The notes below the pieces were generated by a model. It was not told the origin of the DNA. It saw only the letters and a list, made by a program, of their open reading frames with translations, and did no database searches. DNA of 64,000 nucleotides from Shiella aurantiaca (lineage in GTDB: Bacteria; Bacteroidota; Bacteroidia; Cytophagales; Cyclobacteriaceae), in the NCBI GenBank assembly GCA_030412945.1, contig JAUHJS010000005.1, forward strand, positions 186,001-250,000. Direction: 5' to 3'. Shown here piece after piece: positions 45,554 to 54,772 of the stretch. Each line of letters starts with the position of its first letter. Positions within the stretch are counted from its first letter, which is position 1. A program made the translations under genes and the position numbers.

Positions 45554-47563
45554 TTATTCATTGGTCAATATTTTAAACTCTACCCTTCGGTTTTTCGCAC
45601 GGCCTTCAGGCGTATCGTTGGTATCCGAAGGTTCTGCTTCTCCATATCCTTTCACTTGCAGTTGAGCAGCAGGCACTCCCAAGGATTTTAAGAAATCGGC
45701 CACCGTACGGGCACGGTTTTCCGAAAGCCTTTGATTGTAGGTATCAGAGCCCACGCTATCGGTGTGTCCGGCAATTTCTACCTTCAGCTGTGGCTTTTCT
45801 TTCAAAATATTGGCGATATACGTCAGCTCAGGCTTAGACTCCGGGAAAAGCGTAAACTTATCGAAGGCAAAGAAGATGTTGTTGAGAACCACTCTCTCAC
45901 CTGTTTCAAGAGGAGTGAGGGTTAGGTTTTGTGCACGCTTCTCATTCTCTTTCAAGTCACGTAAATCAATATTCTGACTTACTGCCACCATGTCTTCTGC
46001 CTCGGCTCTGAAGCCATATTGTTCTCCGGCTGGCAATACCATTGCATACTCTCCTGTAACGCTATCGGCCACGGCATAGCCCATTTCTTTACCATCTGAC
46101 AAGCGCTCATAGTAAATCTTGGCGGCCATTGGCTTTCCGGTTTTTGAATTGATCACCGAGCCCCGCACGGTCACCACAGGCTGAGGCATGTAGAAGAGCG
46201 GCAAGGCCACGCGGAAGATGTCATCATTCCCTTCTTCTACCTCGCGGGTAAAATAGGCATACTGGCCTTCTTGTGGGATAGAAAATGAACTTTCGTCCAA
46301 CTCGGTATTCACATCCGGCCCCAGGTTTTGCGGTTCGCTCCACTTGGTCCACGTGTCATCTAGGCGGGTGGAAACGAAAATATCTTTTTTCCCAAAGCCT
46401 TTGTAGCTCGTGGAAGTGAAATACAAAGTTTTTTCGTCTACTGCCAAGAAGGGAGAAGACTCTTCACCCAGGCTGTTGATGGTGGCGCCAAGGTTTTTAG
46501 GTTCTGTCCAAGTGCCATCGCGCCTGCGGAAGCTCACGTATAAGTCGCGGTCGCCATAGGTATCGTCACGCTCATAAGACATAAGCAGGGCGGTACGGCT
46601 ATTGGCCATGTAGTAATCTACTGAATAGGCATAATTGTAATCATTGTCTATCTGAAGAGGAGTTGGCTGCGTCCATGTATCACCTACTTTGGTACTTACC
46701 GACACACCTACCCGCAGCTTTCTGCCTTTTTCATAGCGATTGCCCAAGATGATAAGCAATGCCTTGCCATCAGAGGTAACGGAGCTTACAAAATTAGGAT
46801 ATTCATTGTTCAAGGGAAGTCCTATATTTTTGGCCTGTTTCCAAGCCCCCGTCACGGTATCGAGTTCCGAATACCAAATATCCTCGGCATCGGCCACACC
46901 TCCTTGGTTGCCCTCGTGGGCCTGACGGCTAAAGAAGAGGGTTTTCCCATCGGGTGACAACACAGGGCCTACTTCTTTGGCACTGGAGTTTACCGTAGTA
47001 TCCAAGCGCTGCACGGCTAGGTTTTTCAAGAGATTATCGGCTAAGTTCACCTCTGGCACCACAGGCTGCACGCCATCGGAAATAGCCACGGCATCGATAC
47101 TCACATAACCCGGTACACTTCCGCCATCAATCACAATCTTGAGTGCACTTACTTCGTAAGCGGTAAGGGGAAGGTAAATGATTTTGACACGACCCGGAAT
47201 GGGTACTGGCTTAGGCTCGAAGCTAGCCACGAGGTATTCTTCATCATTCTTATCGTAGGCATAAATACGGTACAAAGCACCGGGATTGTAGCTTTCTACA
47301 ATAGCAATTTGGCGAATGCGGAAGGCGCGGGCAAAGCCCACCTTCACATAATCGATTTTATTAGGTTTGTAGGGAGTCCAAGCGTTCGGGTTTTCGTCCC
47401 CGTAGGGCGAAACGTTGGGCTTTCCGGTTATTTGCAAAGCAGAAAAGAACAAAGGATTAACTTCCGAAGAGAAGTTGATCACCTTGTTGGCCCATTCCAC
47501 TTTTTGGGCTGTCACTCCGAAGGATAGTAGAAGACTGATAGAAAGAGTGAAAAGTAGTTTCAT
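45554..47563 (-). CDS. PD40/OmpA envelope protein with N-terminal discoidin-like domain
   Basis: 669 residues, signal peptide ending SFGVTAQ. Residues about 20-170 look like an F5/8-type (discoidin) carbohydrate-binding sandwich (WANKVINFSSEVNPLFFSAL, AFRIRQIAIVESYNPGALYR). Then come PD40 blades (GPVLSPDGKTLFFSRQAH, NFVSSVTSDGKALLII), a carboxypeptidase-regulatory domain (VRGSVINSKTGKPMAAKIYY) and the OmpA peptidoglycan-binding domain (NIFFAFDKFTLFPESKPELT, GHTDSVGSDTYNQRLSENRA, NRRVEFKIL). It is similar in the second half to the 27510 and 40442 proteins. It lies 31 bases downstream of another OmpA gene in the same unit. A role in envelope anchoring is inferred. Confidence 0.88.
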   Translation of the reverse strand: MKLLFTLSISLLLSFGVTAQKVEWANKVINFSSEVNPLFFSALQITGKPNVSPYGDENPNAWTPYKPNKIDYVKVGFARAFRIRQIAIVESYNPGALYRIYAYDKNDEEYLVASFEPKPVPIPGRVKIIYLPLTAYEVSALKIVIDGGSVPGYVSIDAVAISDGVQPVVPEVNLADNLLKNLAVQRLDTTVNSSAKEVGPVLSPDGKTLFFSRQAHEGNQGGVADAEDIWYSELDTVTGAWKQAKNIGLPLNNEYPNFVSSVTSDGKALLIILGNRYEKGRKLRVGVSVSTKVGDTWTQPTPLQIDNDYNYAYSVDYYMANSRTALLMSYERDDTYGDRDLYVSFRRRDGTWTEPKNLGATINSLGEESSPFLAVDEKTLYFTSTSYKGFGKKDIFVSTRLDDTWTKWSEPQNLGPDVNTELDESSFSIPQEGQYAYFTREVEEGNDDIFRVALPLFYMPQPVVTVRGSVINSKTGKPMAAKIYYERLSDGKEMGYAVADSVTGEYAMVLPAGEQYGFRAEAEDMVAVSQNIDLRDLKENEKRAQNLTLTPLETGERVVLNNIFFAFDKFTLFPESKPELTYIANILKEKPQLKVEIAGHTDSVGSDTYNQRLSENRARTVADFLKSLGVPAAQLQVKGYGEAEPSDTNDTPEGRAKNRRVEFKILTNE

Positions 47564-47594
47564 AAGCTACCTAGTGGGGATTTTTGTAAGATTC

Positions 47595-48296
47595 TTAGTT
47601 TTTGATAATTCTGACTTCCACACGTCTGTTGAGGGCGCGGGCTTCTTCGGTATTTTCACGAGACAAAGGCTGAGTACCGCCAAAGGCTTTGGCTTTGATG
47701 CGGCTCTTATCTACCCCTTTTTCAATCAGGTAGTTACGTACCGACTCTACCCTGCGTTCTGAAAGACGCATGTTGGAATCAGCATTCCCGCTGAAATCGG
47801 TGTGGCCTTCCAGCTGAATCACCATTTTGGGATTATCATTGAGCATTTTCAAGATGCCATCCAGCTCTTCATACGATTCTTTGGCGATTTTATAGCTACC
47901 CAACTCAAAAATAAGCTTATCCAAACGCATCAATCGGCCTGCTCCGGTAGGTACAAGCGCAAATTCTGTTCTGAGGGTATCGGTAAGTGCAATGGCGTCT
48001 ATTTCTTCGTAGTGGGTTTGGTAGCCTTCTGCCTGCACCTTAATGGTGTATTTTGCACCCTTCAGCACAAAAAACTCAAACTTACCGTAGGCTTGATCCG
48101 ACTCTGAAAATCCGGTAATGGTAAAATAGGGTAAGGATTCAAAGGTAATCTGAGATTTTACCGGCTGCTTGTTATCGGCATCTATTACCTTCCCTTTTAC
48201 ATACACCAAGGTATCTTCCGGATTGGTAAGCATGGCCTTTCCCGAGAAAACAGTACATAGCATGAGGATAGTCAGTAGACCAAGGAAGTTTTTCAT
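47595..48296 (-). CDS. OmpA-family protein with carboxypeptidase-regulatory-like domain
   Basis: 233 residues with signal peptide (LTILMLCTVFSGKAML). The mature N-terminal part (about 28-110) is a CarboxypepD_reg-like sandwich (VKGKVIDADNKQPVKSQITF, AKYTIKVQAEGYQTHYEEID). The C-terminal OmpA domain reads DKLIFELGSYKIAKESYEEL, LEGHTDFSGNADSNMRLSER and LNRRVEVRI, with the Asp and Arg that bind diaminopimelate. It is shorter than its operon partner and has no PD40 blades. It is the first gene of the two-gene unit. Confidence 0.88.
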   Translation of the reverse strand: MKNFLGLLTILMLCTVFSGKAMLTNPEDTLVYVKGKVIDADNKQPVKSQITFESLPYFTITGFSESDQAYGKFEFFVLKGAKYTIKVQAEGYQTHYEEIDAIALTDTLRTEFALVPTGAGRLMRLDKLIFELGSYKIAKESYEELDGILKMLNDNPKMVIQLEGHTDFSGNADSNMRLSERRVESVRNYLIEKGVDKSRIKAKAFGGTQPLSRENTEEARALNRRVEVRIIKN

Positions 48297-48403
48297 AGGT
48301 ACATTTAGGAATCTAGGGGTAAAACAGAGTGTAAATGTAACTATTTACAGCGTATCTTGATTTTTTTAATGAGTTATTATTCCATTATTTCTATAAATGG
48401 TAG

Positions 48404-48431
48404 AAAAAAAGGCGACCATAGTCGTCTTTTT
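48404..48431 (-). terminator. Terminator after the pseudouridine synthase gene
   Basis: Minus-strand hairpin AAAGACGAC-TATG-GTCGCCTTT (one wobble) followed by T residues, directly adjoining the stop at 48434. Confidence 0.85.
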
Positions 48432-48433
48432 AC

Positions 48434-49585
48434 TTAGAAAAACTTCAGATTTATTACCTCCTTTTCGGTAAGATAGCGCCAGCTGCCACGCGGCAAATCT
48501 TTCTTGGTGAGTCCGGCATACATAACCCGATCGAGGGCTTTTACTTCATAGCCCAGGGATTCGAAAATCCTACGTACGATGCGGTTGCGGCCAATGTGTA
48601 TTTCAATTCCAAGGAAACGCTTAGTGTCTCCCACAAATGCCAAATCATCTACGGTGGCTACACCATCTTCCAAATGAAGTCCGTTTTTAATTTTGTTGAA
48701 ATCCTCTTGACTTACAGGCTTGTCGGTTTCCACCATATATATTTTCTTTCCTTTGAAGGAAGGGTGTGCCAGCTTCATGGCCATTTCCCCATCGTTGGTA
48801 AGGAGCAAAAGTCCGGTGGTATTTCTATCCAATCGACCTACAGGATAAATACGTTCTTTACCCGCATTAGCCACAAGCTGCATTACGGTTTTACGCTCCT
48901 GTGGGTCATCGGTAGTGGTGATAAAGTCTTTGGGTTTGTTCAAAAGCACATATACCATCTTCTCACGATTAAGGAGCTTGCCCATATAGCGCACCTCATC
49001 ATCGGGCTGCACTTTATACCCCATTTCGGTCACGATTTTGCCGTTTACCTTGATTTCACCCATCTCAATCAACAAGTCGGCATCGCGTCTGGAGCACACT
49101 CCCGCATTGGAAATGTAGCGGTTCAGGCGGATGGAATCGTCTTGTGCCTTTCCTTTGCTTTTAGAAAGGTGCGAGAGTTTTTTCTGGTCGTACTGTGGTG
49201 GATTTACAAAGTTTTCCACCTTATCGGTATATTCTTTCTTCTTTCCTCTGGAGCGCAGATTTTTCCCGGCCGAGCGGGCAATATGGCTCAGTTGAGCATC
49301 TTTATCTTCCTCTTTAGGCTTTGCATTGAATCGACCGGTTGGACGCGCTTTAGACTGATCTAATTCTTCGGAGGCATCCTTCTTCCGCACGCGGTTGAAT
49401 GGCTTCTTGTAGAATTTTTTACCCCCTGCCTCATCAGCCGATGGCTCTGAGGAAGATTTTTTAGTGGAAAATTTGGAGGTGTTTTTAGAAGCGCGTAGTT
49501 GCTTCGACTTTGGATTGATGGGGTCTTTACTGGCTCCTTGAGCGCGTGAAGACGTGTTCTTTTTGTTGTTCTGTCTCATAAACAT
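48434..49585 (-). CDS. Pseudouridine synthase of the RluB/RsuA family with long basic N-terminal extension
   Basis: 383 residues. The first 140 are a Lys/Ser-rich low-complexity tail (KSKQLRASKNTSKFSTKKSS and similar), much longer than in Proteobacteria. Then an S4 RNA-binding domain (RLNRYISNAGVCSRRDADLL) and the synthase domain with catalytic Asp in YPVGRLDRNTTGLLLLTNDG. It ends with the family motif IGRNRIVRRIFESLGYEV. It should modify 23S rRNA as RluB does, although 16S specificity (RsuA) cannot be excluded. It stands downstream of scpB on the same strand. Confidence 0.92.
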   Translation of the reverse strand: MFMRQNNKKNTSSRAQGASKDPINPKSKQLRASKNTSKFSTKKSSSEPSADEAGGKKFYKKPFNRVRKKDASEELDQSKARPTGRFNAKPKEEDKDAQLSHIARSAGKNLRSRGKKKEYTDKVENFVNPPQYDQKKLSHLSKSKGKAQDDSIRLNRYISNAGVCSRRDADLLIEMGEIKVNGKIVTEMGYKVQPDDEVRYMGKLLNREKMVYVLLNKPKDFITTTDDPQERKTVMQLVANAGKERIYPVGRLDRNTTGLLLLTNDGEMAMKLAHPSFKGKKIYMVETDKPVSQEDFNKIKNGLHLEDGVATVDDLAFVGDTKRFLGIEIHIGRNRIVRRIFESLGYEVKALDRVMYAGLTKKDLPRGSWRYLTEKEVINLKFF

Positions 49586-49639
49586 GCAGTATCACTACTG
49601 TAATAGGTGTTTGTATATATAAGCAGCCCTCTGCCGCTT

Positions 49640-50203
49640 TTATTCTTCTTTGGTTTCGCCAATCTGGTTTTCTTCCGAGGCGAAATCTTTGGGCGTTGGC
49701 AAGCTTGCCAAGCTATCGATGCCGAAATATTCCATAAACTTAGCACTGGTGCCATATAGCACAGGTTTGCCTACGGTTTCGGCTTTTCCCTTTATTTCAA
49801 TTAGCTCCTTTTCGAGGAGTTTTTGCACGGTGTAGTCGCAATTGACCCCGCGTATGGCTTCCATCTGCCCTTTGCTGATCGGCTGCTTGTAGGCAATGAT
49901 AGAAAGGGTCTCCAAGGCCGAAGTAGACAATCTTTTTTTCGACTGCTGCTTCAATAAAATTCCAATACTGGCCTGATAGGCCGGCTTGGTAAGAAACTGA
50001 TACCCTCCTCCCATCTTATAAAGCTGGAAAGCGAAGGTATCAGCGGCATATTTTTCTTCCGACCGCGTCAAAGCATCCGTAATGTCTTGCTCGGGCACAT
50101 CCGCTTCGAACATTTCCGTAAGGCATGACTTAATATCGGCTACGGAGAGTGGCTTCTCTGAGCAGAATACGAGGGCTTCGATATGGTTTTGAAGAAAATC
50201 CAA
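49640..50203 (-). CDS. scpB: SMC-Scp complex subunit ScpB
   Basis: 187 residues, the winged-helix kleisin partner of the condensin-like SMC complex, acting in chromosome segregation. Signatures: IEALVFCSEKPLSVADIKSC and LSTSALETLSIIAYKQPISK with GQMEAIRGVNCDYTVQKLLE. The start is TTG at 50203, which follows the TAA of the upstream DksA-like gene with no gap, so translation is probably coupled; no ATG is available near it. A short acidic tail (EENQIGETKEE) ends the protein. Confidence 0.93.
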   Translation of the reverse strand: MDFLQNHIEALVFCSEKPLSVADIKSCLTEMFEADVPEQDITDALTRSEEKYAADTFAFQLYKMGGGYQFLTKPAYQASIGILLKQQSKKRLSTSALETLSIIAYKQPISKGQMEAIRGVNCDYTVQKLLEKELIEIKGKAETVGKPVLYGTSAKFMEYFGIDSLASLPTPKDFASEENQIGETKEE

Positions 50204-50590
50204 TTAATTATTCTTTGCGAGTTTGGCTTCAATGCTGTGCATGGTATGAGGCACGGCACGAAGGCGCTCCTTAGGAATCAGCTTTCCGGTATCTACACAT
50301 ACCCCGTAGGTTTTGTTTTTGATACGGATAAGGGCGTTTTCCAATTGGGTCATAAATTTCTGCTGACGGGCAGCCAGCTGCGAAAGGTTTTCTTTCTCGG
50401 CTGTATCGGCTCCATCTTCCAATACCTTAAGGGTTCCAGCGGTGTTGTCGGTGCCGCTATCGTTCTTACGGGTAAGGGTTTCTTTGATATAAGACAGTTC
50501 CGCGCGGGCTTTATCTAGCTTCTCGGTAATCAGTTCTTCGAACTCCTTCAACTCTTCATCAGAATAGCGGGTCTTTTCTTCCTGGCTCAT
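50204..50590 (-). CDS. TraR/DksA-family protein with degenerate zinc finger
   Basis: 128 residues: an N-terminal acidic coiled coil (SDEELKEFEELITEKLDKAR), then the DksA C-terminal region TYGVCVDTGKLIPKERLRAV. Classical DksA has four Cys ligands; only one Cys is visible here, and the others are replaced (VDTGKLIPKERL in place of C-x-x-C). Bacteroidota have many such members. The coiled coil with acidic tip could still enter the RNA polymerase secondary channel. The ScpB start codon directly follows its stop. Function inferred from fold only. Confidence 0.87.
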   Translation of the reverse strand: MSQEEKTRYSDEELKEFEELITEKLDKARAELSYIKETLTRKNDSGTDNTAGTLKVLEDGADTAEKENLSQLAARQQKFMTQLENALIRIKNKTYGVCVDTGKLIPKERLRAVPHTMHSIEAKLAKNN

Positions 50591-50700
50591 AGTAAATGGG
50601 TTTATATGAAATTTGGGTATATAGGGTTCAATAAAATTTCACAAAAATACGGTTTGCAAGGGTAACTTAAAACCTTCTGCTCATTTATTCATGCAAGCTT

Positions 50701-51534
50701 TTATTTATCCAATATCTGTAAGCACAAATAATAGAGCAGAAATGTGCCGTCAAAGCCCAAGGTATAAAACCACTCCGACCACTTTTTGCGTGTGTTGATG
50801 ATTAATAAGCCTGCGCCCAAAAAGGTAACTGATGAGGCCCAAGGCGAATAGACGTGTAGAAAAAACAGGGCCAGACATAGAAAAAATAAAGCGAGTGCAA
50901 TGAGACCCTTTAGCCCTAGCCGATGCGGCAGCGTAACAAGACCTTGCTGCTCATCTTCCTCCCAATCTTTTACATCAAATGGCAGCGTAATGGCCACAAT
51001 AAAGCAAAAATGACCCAACAAAATAGGTAGGTTTCTTTGTGCTTCTTCGAGCCCGGTATGCAAAAAATGAGGCAAGCCTATCGCCATCATAGCCCATACA
51101 TAGGCTACCACAAATACTTTCAAGAATGGGTATTGGCGAATTTGCAAAACCTTAGGCCAGTTATTGGGTGCATTGTAGCAAAGGGAAATAAGACCCAGAT
51201 GCAGCAAAAACAGAAATGCTTGCCAGGAAAAAAGGATATAGCTTAGCCCCAAGCAAAGCAATAAGGAAAGCACACACAATCCCCTGATAGCTCCGCGCCA
51301 GCGAAGATGCCATTGCTCTTTTTCGCGCGCATCGTCTGTCGGTACAGGTGCTGAAAACATCCGGAAAAAATTGTACGCAATAAAGGTACTCGCCATCACC
51401 AACCATGCCTCGGTAGGCCAAAAAGCTTGACCACCTGTTTGCTGATACCCGCTGATATAATAAAGCGCAGCCATGAGGCTAATGAATATATGGCTATATA
51501 CCAGTCCTTTAATGCTTCGGATAATAAATTGCAC
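50701..51534 (-). CDS. UbiA-like prenyltransferase family membrane protein
   Basis: 277 residues with about eight membrane helices. The second aspartate-rich motif of UbiA enzymes is present as LPFDVKDWEEDEQQGLVTLP (D-x-x-D-x-x-x-D). The first motif (N-D-x-x-D-x-x-x-D) is not clear: the equivalent position reads IAYNFFRMFSAPVPTDDARE. So the fold is likely UbiA-like, but prenyl-transfer activity is doubtful. Candidate roles are carotenoid or menaquinone tail chemistry (inference). It stands alone, divergent from the PAS kinase gene. Confidence 0.72.
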   Translation of the reverse strand: MQFIIRSIKGLVYSHIFISLMAALYYISGYQQTGGQAFWPTEAWLVMASTFIAYNFFRMFSAPVPTDDAREKEQWHLRWRGAIRGLCVLSLLLCLGLSYILFSWQAFLFLLHLGLISLCYNAPNNWPKVLQIRQYPFLKVFVVAYVWAMMAIGLPHFLHTGLEEAQRNLPILLGHFCFIVAITLPFDVKDWEEDEQQGLVTLPHRLGLKGLIALALFFLCLALFFLHVYSPWASSVTFLGAGLLIINTRKKWSEWFYTLGFDGTFLLYYLCLQILDK

Positions 51535-51643
51535 GGCTAAAGGTAAGGAGCACGAGTTAAAAATTGCATGAATTTAGCCTGAAAGGAATAGGTGAAGGCC
51601 AGTAAATAGTAAAGTAAAATATTACATGCCTATCTAATAGCGC

Positions 51644-51662
51644 GCAAAATTTAATATTTTGC
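51644..51662. repeat. Small inverted repeat before the PAS kinase gene
   Basis: GCAAAAT (51644-51650) and ATTTTGC (51656-51662) form a perfect 7-bp inverted repeat, 27 bases before the ATG. It could be a regulator site or simply AT-rich chance. Confidence 0.3.
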
Positions 51663-51688
51663 TTACCCTAATTGAAGTAAAAAGCCCT

Positions 51689-54600
51689 ATGGCCCATTCT
51701 TTTCCCCAGCCATCCGATTTTCGTATACCTGACCCTAGCGAGGCGCCTACCGGACTTTTGGTGCTTAATGCCAAAAATGGGCTAATACTATACGTAAATG
51801 CTGCCATGCAGCAATGGGCCGGCCTCGATTCGCACCAATTGCAGCACCTTTCCTTCGATTCCCTATTCCGTAAAAAGATAAGCGAGGAAGGCGAAGTATG
51901 GACCTTACAATTGGAACATGAAACACAAGAGGTGCATTTGGCCTTTCATGATTTCGTGTGGGAGGGAGCACCATTGGCACAACTAATTATTGTGAGCCCA
52001 GCCCATTCGCTTAGCCAAAATACTTTTGAGCCTATTCCGGTAGATTACACGGGATTAGATTACTTTGATAGACTGCTCGAAAAAGCATCGAGCCTATTCG
52101 GAGCCGATTATGCCTATGTGGGTAGCTACTTAGAACAAGAGTTTAGCATACAATCTTTATCGATGTATGTGCAGCAACAAAAAAGTGAAAACATACGCTA
52201 CAAACTGAGCAATACTCCTTGCGAGATATTATTATCATCCTCAAGTTGTATTTATTCGAAAAACGTATTTGACAAATTTCCAAATGATTTACTCCTGCGG
52301 GAGATGGAGATAGAAGCTTATGCAGGCTTCCCTATATACGATTCAGAAAATCAAACCATTGGAGTGATGATTTTTCTATTCAAAAGCCCCAAAGAAGATT
52401 GGCAGTTTCTGAAAGAAGTTGCCGCACAGGTTGAAAAGCGCTTGTCGAGGGAGCTGGAGCACTATCTACTTCAACAAAAACAGAGTGAACGCCAAGAGCG
52501 GCTTTCTTTCGCCATTCAGGCGGTTAATTTCTCCGTTTTCGAATGGGACTTAAAAAATAACCGTCCCATTTTTGCCGAAAACCTGAACAAGCAAATAGGT
52601 TTTCCGGAAGGGGCTTTTGAGATTGAACCCGCCATTTGGCATTCATTTATTCATCCGAGCGATAAAGAGGCCTTCAGGCAATACATGAACAACCTGCTGG
52701 AGCAGCCCGGAAATTCGCGGAGCATCCGCTACCGTATCCGTAAGCGCAAAGGCGAATACCAATGGATAGAAACCACAGCCGAATTGGTGGAAACCCCTAA
52801 TGGAGAGCAGGCTTCCCGAGTTATCGGTATCAATAAAAACATCCAGGACCAAATCGATAAAGAGGAGATTCTGAGAGAAAGCGAGGAACGCTTTAGGGCT
52901 TTGGCTGAAAATATTTTGGGTGTGGTGTATATGTGCGCCTATGACGACAACCTGAGCACCTTGTATGTGAGCGACACCATCACAACTTTTAGTGGGATGG
53001 ACAAAAGCGCCTATGTACAAGAAAAACTATCGGTGTTTGATATCCTTAGCCCCGATGATAAAGCAGAGCAAATGAAGGCCATTTGGGCTTTGAATAAAAA
53101 CAATAACACCTTCATTTGTCAATACCAGGTGAAGGATATTGAAGGTAATGTACGCTGGATGGAATCGCGGGGCACCTTGCTCTTCTCTAACGAAGGAAGC
53201 CCCCTGCATATAGTAGGAACACTTCTGGACATCAGTTACCAAAAAACCACGGAAGTAGAGCTGGAAAAAGGAAAAACCGAACTGGGAAGTCAGTTACGCT
53301 TATTGCAAAATCTGCACAACCAGCTTAAGCAAAGCGAATTGCGCTGGAGCTACGCGCTGGAAGGAAATGGAGATGGCGTGTGGGACTGGGACATCAGAAA
53401 AAATGAGATTTTCCTTACTCAATCCACCTATTCGCTACTGGGTTACCCGAATAAGCGTGGACAAAGAAGCACCAGCATCGTGCGCGATTTGGTGCATCCT
53501 GATTATTACCCACAGTTTATCGATGCTATCAAAGAAAGCAAGAGACCTCCTTTCAAAGGCTTCTTCTTAGAATTGCCCCTGCTTAGGCCCGACAAAAACT
53601 ATAAATGGGTACTGATACGCGGAAAGGTGGTGGAGATAGCCAAAAATGGCCGCGCCAAACGTATGGTGGGCAGCGTGATTGACATTACCAAGTCGCGCCT
53701 GCAAAAGCGTGAACTCACTATTTATGAAGAAATGGTGAAGCAGAACTCCTCCGCCATCTTGTTTACCGACATTGGCGGATATATTGAATACACCAATACC
53801 GCTACACTTGACCTCTTCAATTACCAGCTGCATGAGTTGGTGCAAAAGCCTTTCGATTACCTTTCGAAGAACAATTCATTCAATACCCAACAACTGATTA
53901 AGAGTATTCAAAGCACTGGAAAATATGTTGGAGAGCACATTTTTTACACTAAGCTTAATCAGCCTATTCCTTGCCAGATCAACGCCAGCCTACTTTTTCA
54001 TGAGCAGCAGGATATACTAGGCCTGGTAATTACCCTTACCAACATTGGCCACATCAAGCGGCTGGAAAATGATATTCTAAAACTCCGTAACGAAAAGCTG
54101 GAGCAGGAGCTCTTTTATCAGCAACAGCAGACGGAAATCAGCATAAAGGTGCAAGAGCAAGAAAAAGAAAAGCTTGCCCGTGAGCTGCACGATGGCATTG
54201 GCCAAATGATTAGCCTTACCAAAATGCAACTCAGCGGACTGTTAGATGAGCTACCACAGGATATGGTGGGTAGCGCCCAGCAGATTTATTCCTTACTGGA
54301 ACAAACCACCCACGATGTAAAGAACATCACCCACGACCTGATGCCGCTGAGTATTAAGCAAATAGGCCTTGACAGCGCCTTGCATATCTTGCTCAAACGC
54401 TATCAAGACGGAGCCTTTAAACACAAGACTCAGTTCAATACCGAAATAGATATGGGAGATTTCAAACCGACTGAAAAGCAGGCCATTCACCTGTACCGAA
54501 TCGCTCAGGAACTAGTGAACAATAGCATGAAATATGCCGAGGCCACCCAGCTCGATTTTGTGTTGAAATCTTTTAAAAACACTTTGCACATGGTGATTGA

Positions 54601-54760
54601 AGACAACGGAAAAGGCTTCGATTACCACGAAAAAATGAAACTAATTAATAGCTTTGGATTGAAAACCGTGCAAGAACGCGCTAAGTTGATCAATGCCAAG
54701 CTCACCCTCGATAGCGAGCCGGGCAAAGGCACCGCCATCAACCTTAGTATGAATTATTAA
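51689..54760 (+). CDS. Large PAS/GAF sensor kinase of the HisKA_3 (NarX/LiaS) type
   Basis: 1023 residues from the ATG at 51689 (the open frame starts with a TTG 10 codons earlier). No membrane segments. A PAS domain (about 15-85), a GAF domain (about 120-265: LFGADYAYVGSYLEQEFSIQ), then four further PAS regions (about 280-800, for example ALAENILGVVYMCAYDDNLS and ILFTDIGGYIEYTNTATLDL). A coiled coil leads to the HisKA_3 helix EKLARELHDGIGQMISLTKM with acceptor His834. The HATPase has NNSMKYAEATQLD, EDNGKGFDYHEK and LKTVQERAKLINAKL. HisKA_3 kinases signal to NarL/LuxR regulators, and such a gene follows 12 bases downstream, so these two form a two-component system. Confidence 0.92.
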   Translation: MAHSFPQPSDFRIPDPSEAPTGLLVLNAKNGLILYVNAAMQQWAGLDSHQLQHLSFDSLFRKKISEEGEVWTLQLEHETQEVHLAFHDFVWEGAPLAQLIIVSPAHSLSQNTFEPIPVDYTGLDYFDRLLEKASSLFGADYAYVGSYLEQEFSIQSLSMYVQQQKSENIRYKLSNTPCEILLSSSSCIYSKNVFDKFPNDLLLREMEIEAYAGFPIYDSENQTIGVMIFLFKSPKEDWQFLKEVAAQVEKRLSRELEHYLLQQKQSERQERLSFAIQAVNFSVFEWDLKNNRPIFAENLNKQIGFPEGAFEIEPAIWHSFIHPSDKEAFRQYMNNLLEQPGNSRSIRYRIRKRKGEYQWIETTAELVETPNGEQASRVIGINKNIQDQIDKEEILRESEERFRALAENILGVVYMCAYDDNLSTLYVSDTITTFSGMDKSAYVQEKLSVFDILSPDDKAEQMKAIWALNKNNNTFICQYQVKDIEGNVRWMESRGTLLFSNEGSPLHIVGTLLDISYQKTTEVELEKGKTELGSQLRLLQNLHNQLKQSELRWSYALEGNGDGVWDWDIRKNEIFLTQSTYSLLGYPNKRGQRSTSIVRDLVHPDYYPQFIDAIKESKRPPFKGFFLELPLLRPDKNYKWVLIRGKVVEIAKNGRAKRMVGSVIDITKSRLQKRELTIYEEMVKQNSSAILFTDIGGYIEYTNTATLDLFNYQLHELVQKPFDYLSKNNSFNTQQLIKSIQSTGKYVGEHIFYTKLNQPIPCQINASLLFHEQQDILGLVITLTNIGHIKRLENDILKLRNEKLEQELFYQQQQTEISIKVQEQEKEKLARELHDGIGQMISLTKMQLSGLLDELPQDMVGSAQQIYSLLEQTTHDVKNITHDLMPLSIKQIGLDSALHILLKRYQDGAFKHKTQFNTEIDMGDFKPTEKQAIHLYRIAQELVNNSMKYAEATQLDFVLKSFKNTLHMVIEDNGKGFDYHEKMKLINSFGLKTVQERAKLINAKLTLDSEPGKGTAINLSMNY

Positions 54761-54772
54761 ATACCCCCGAAT

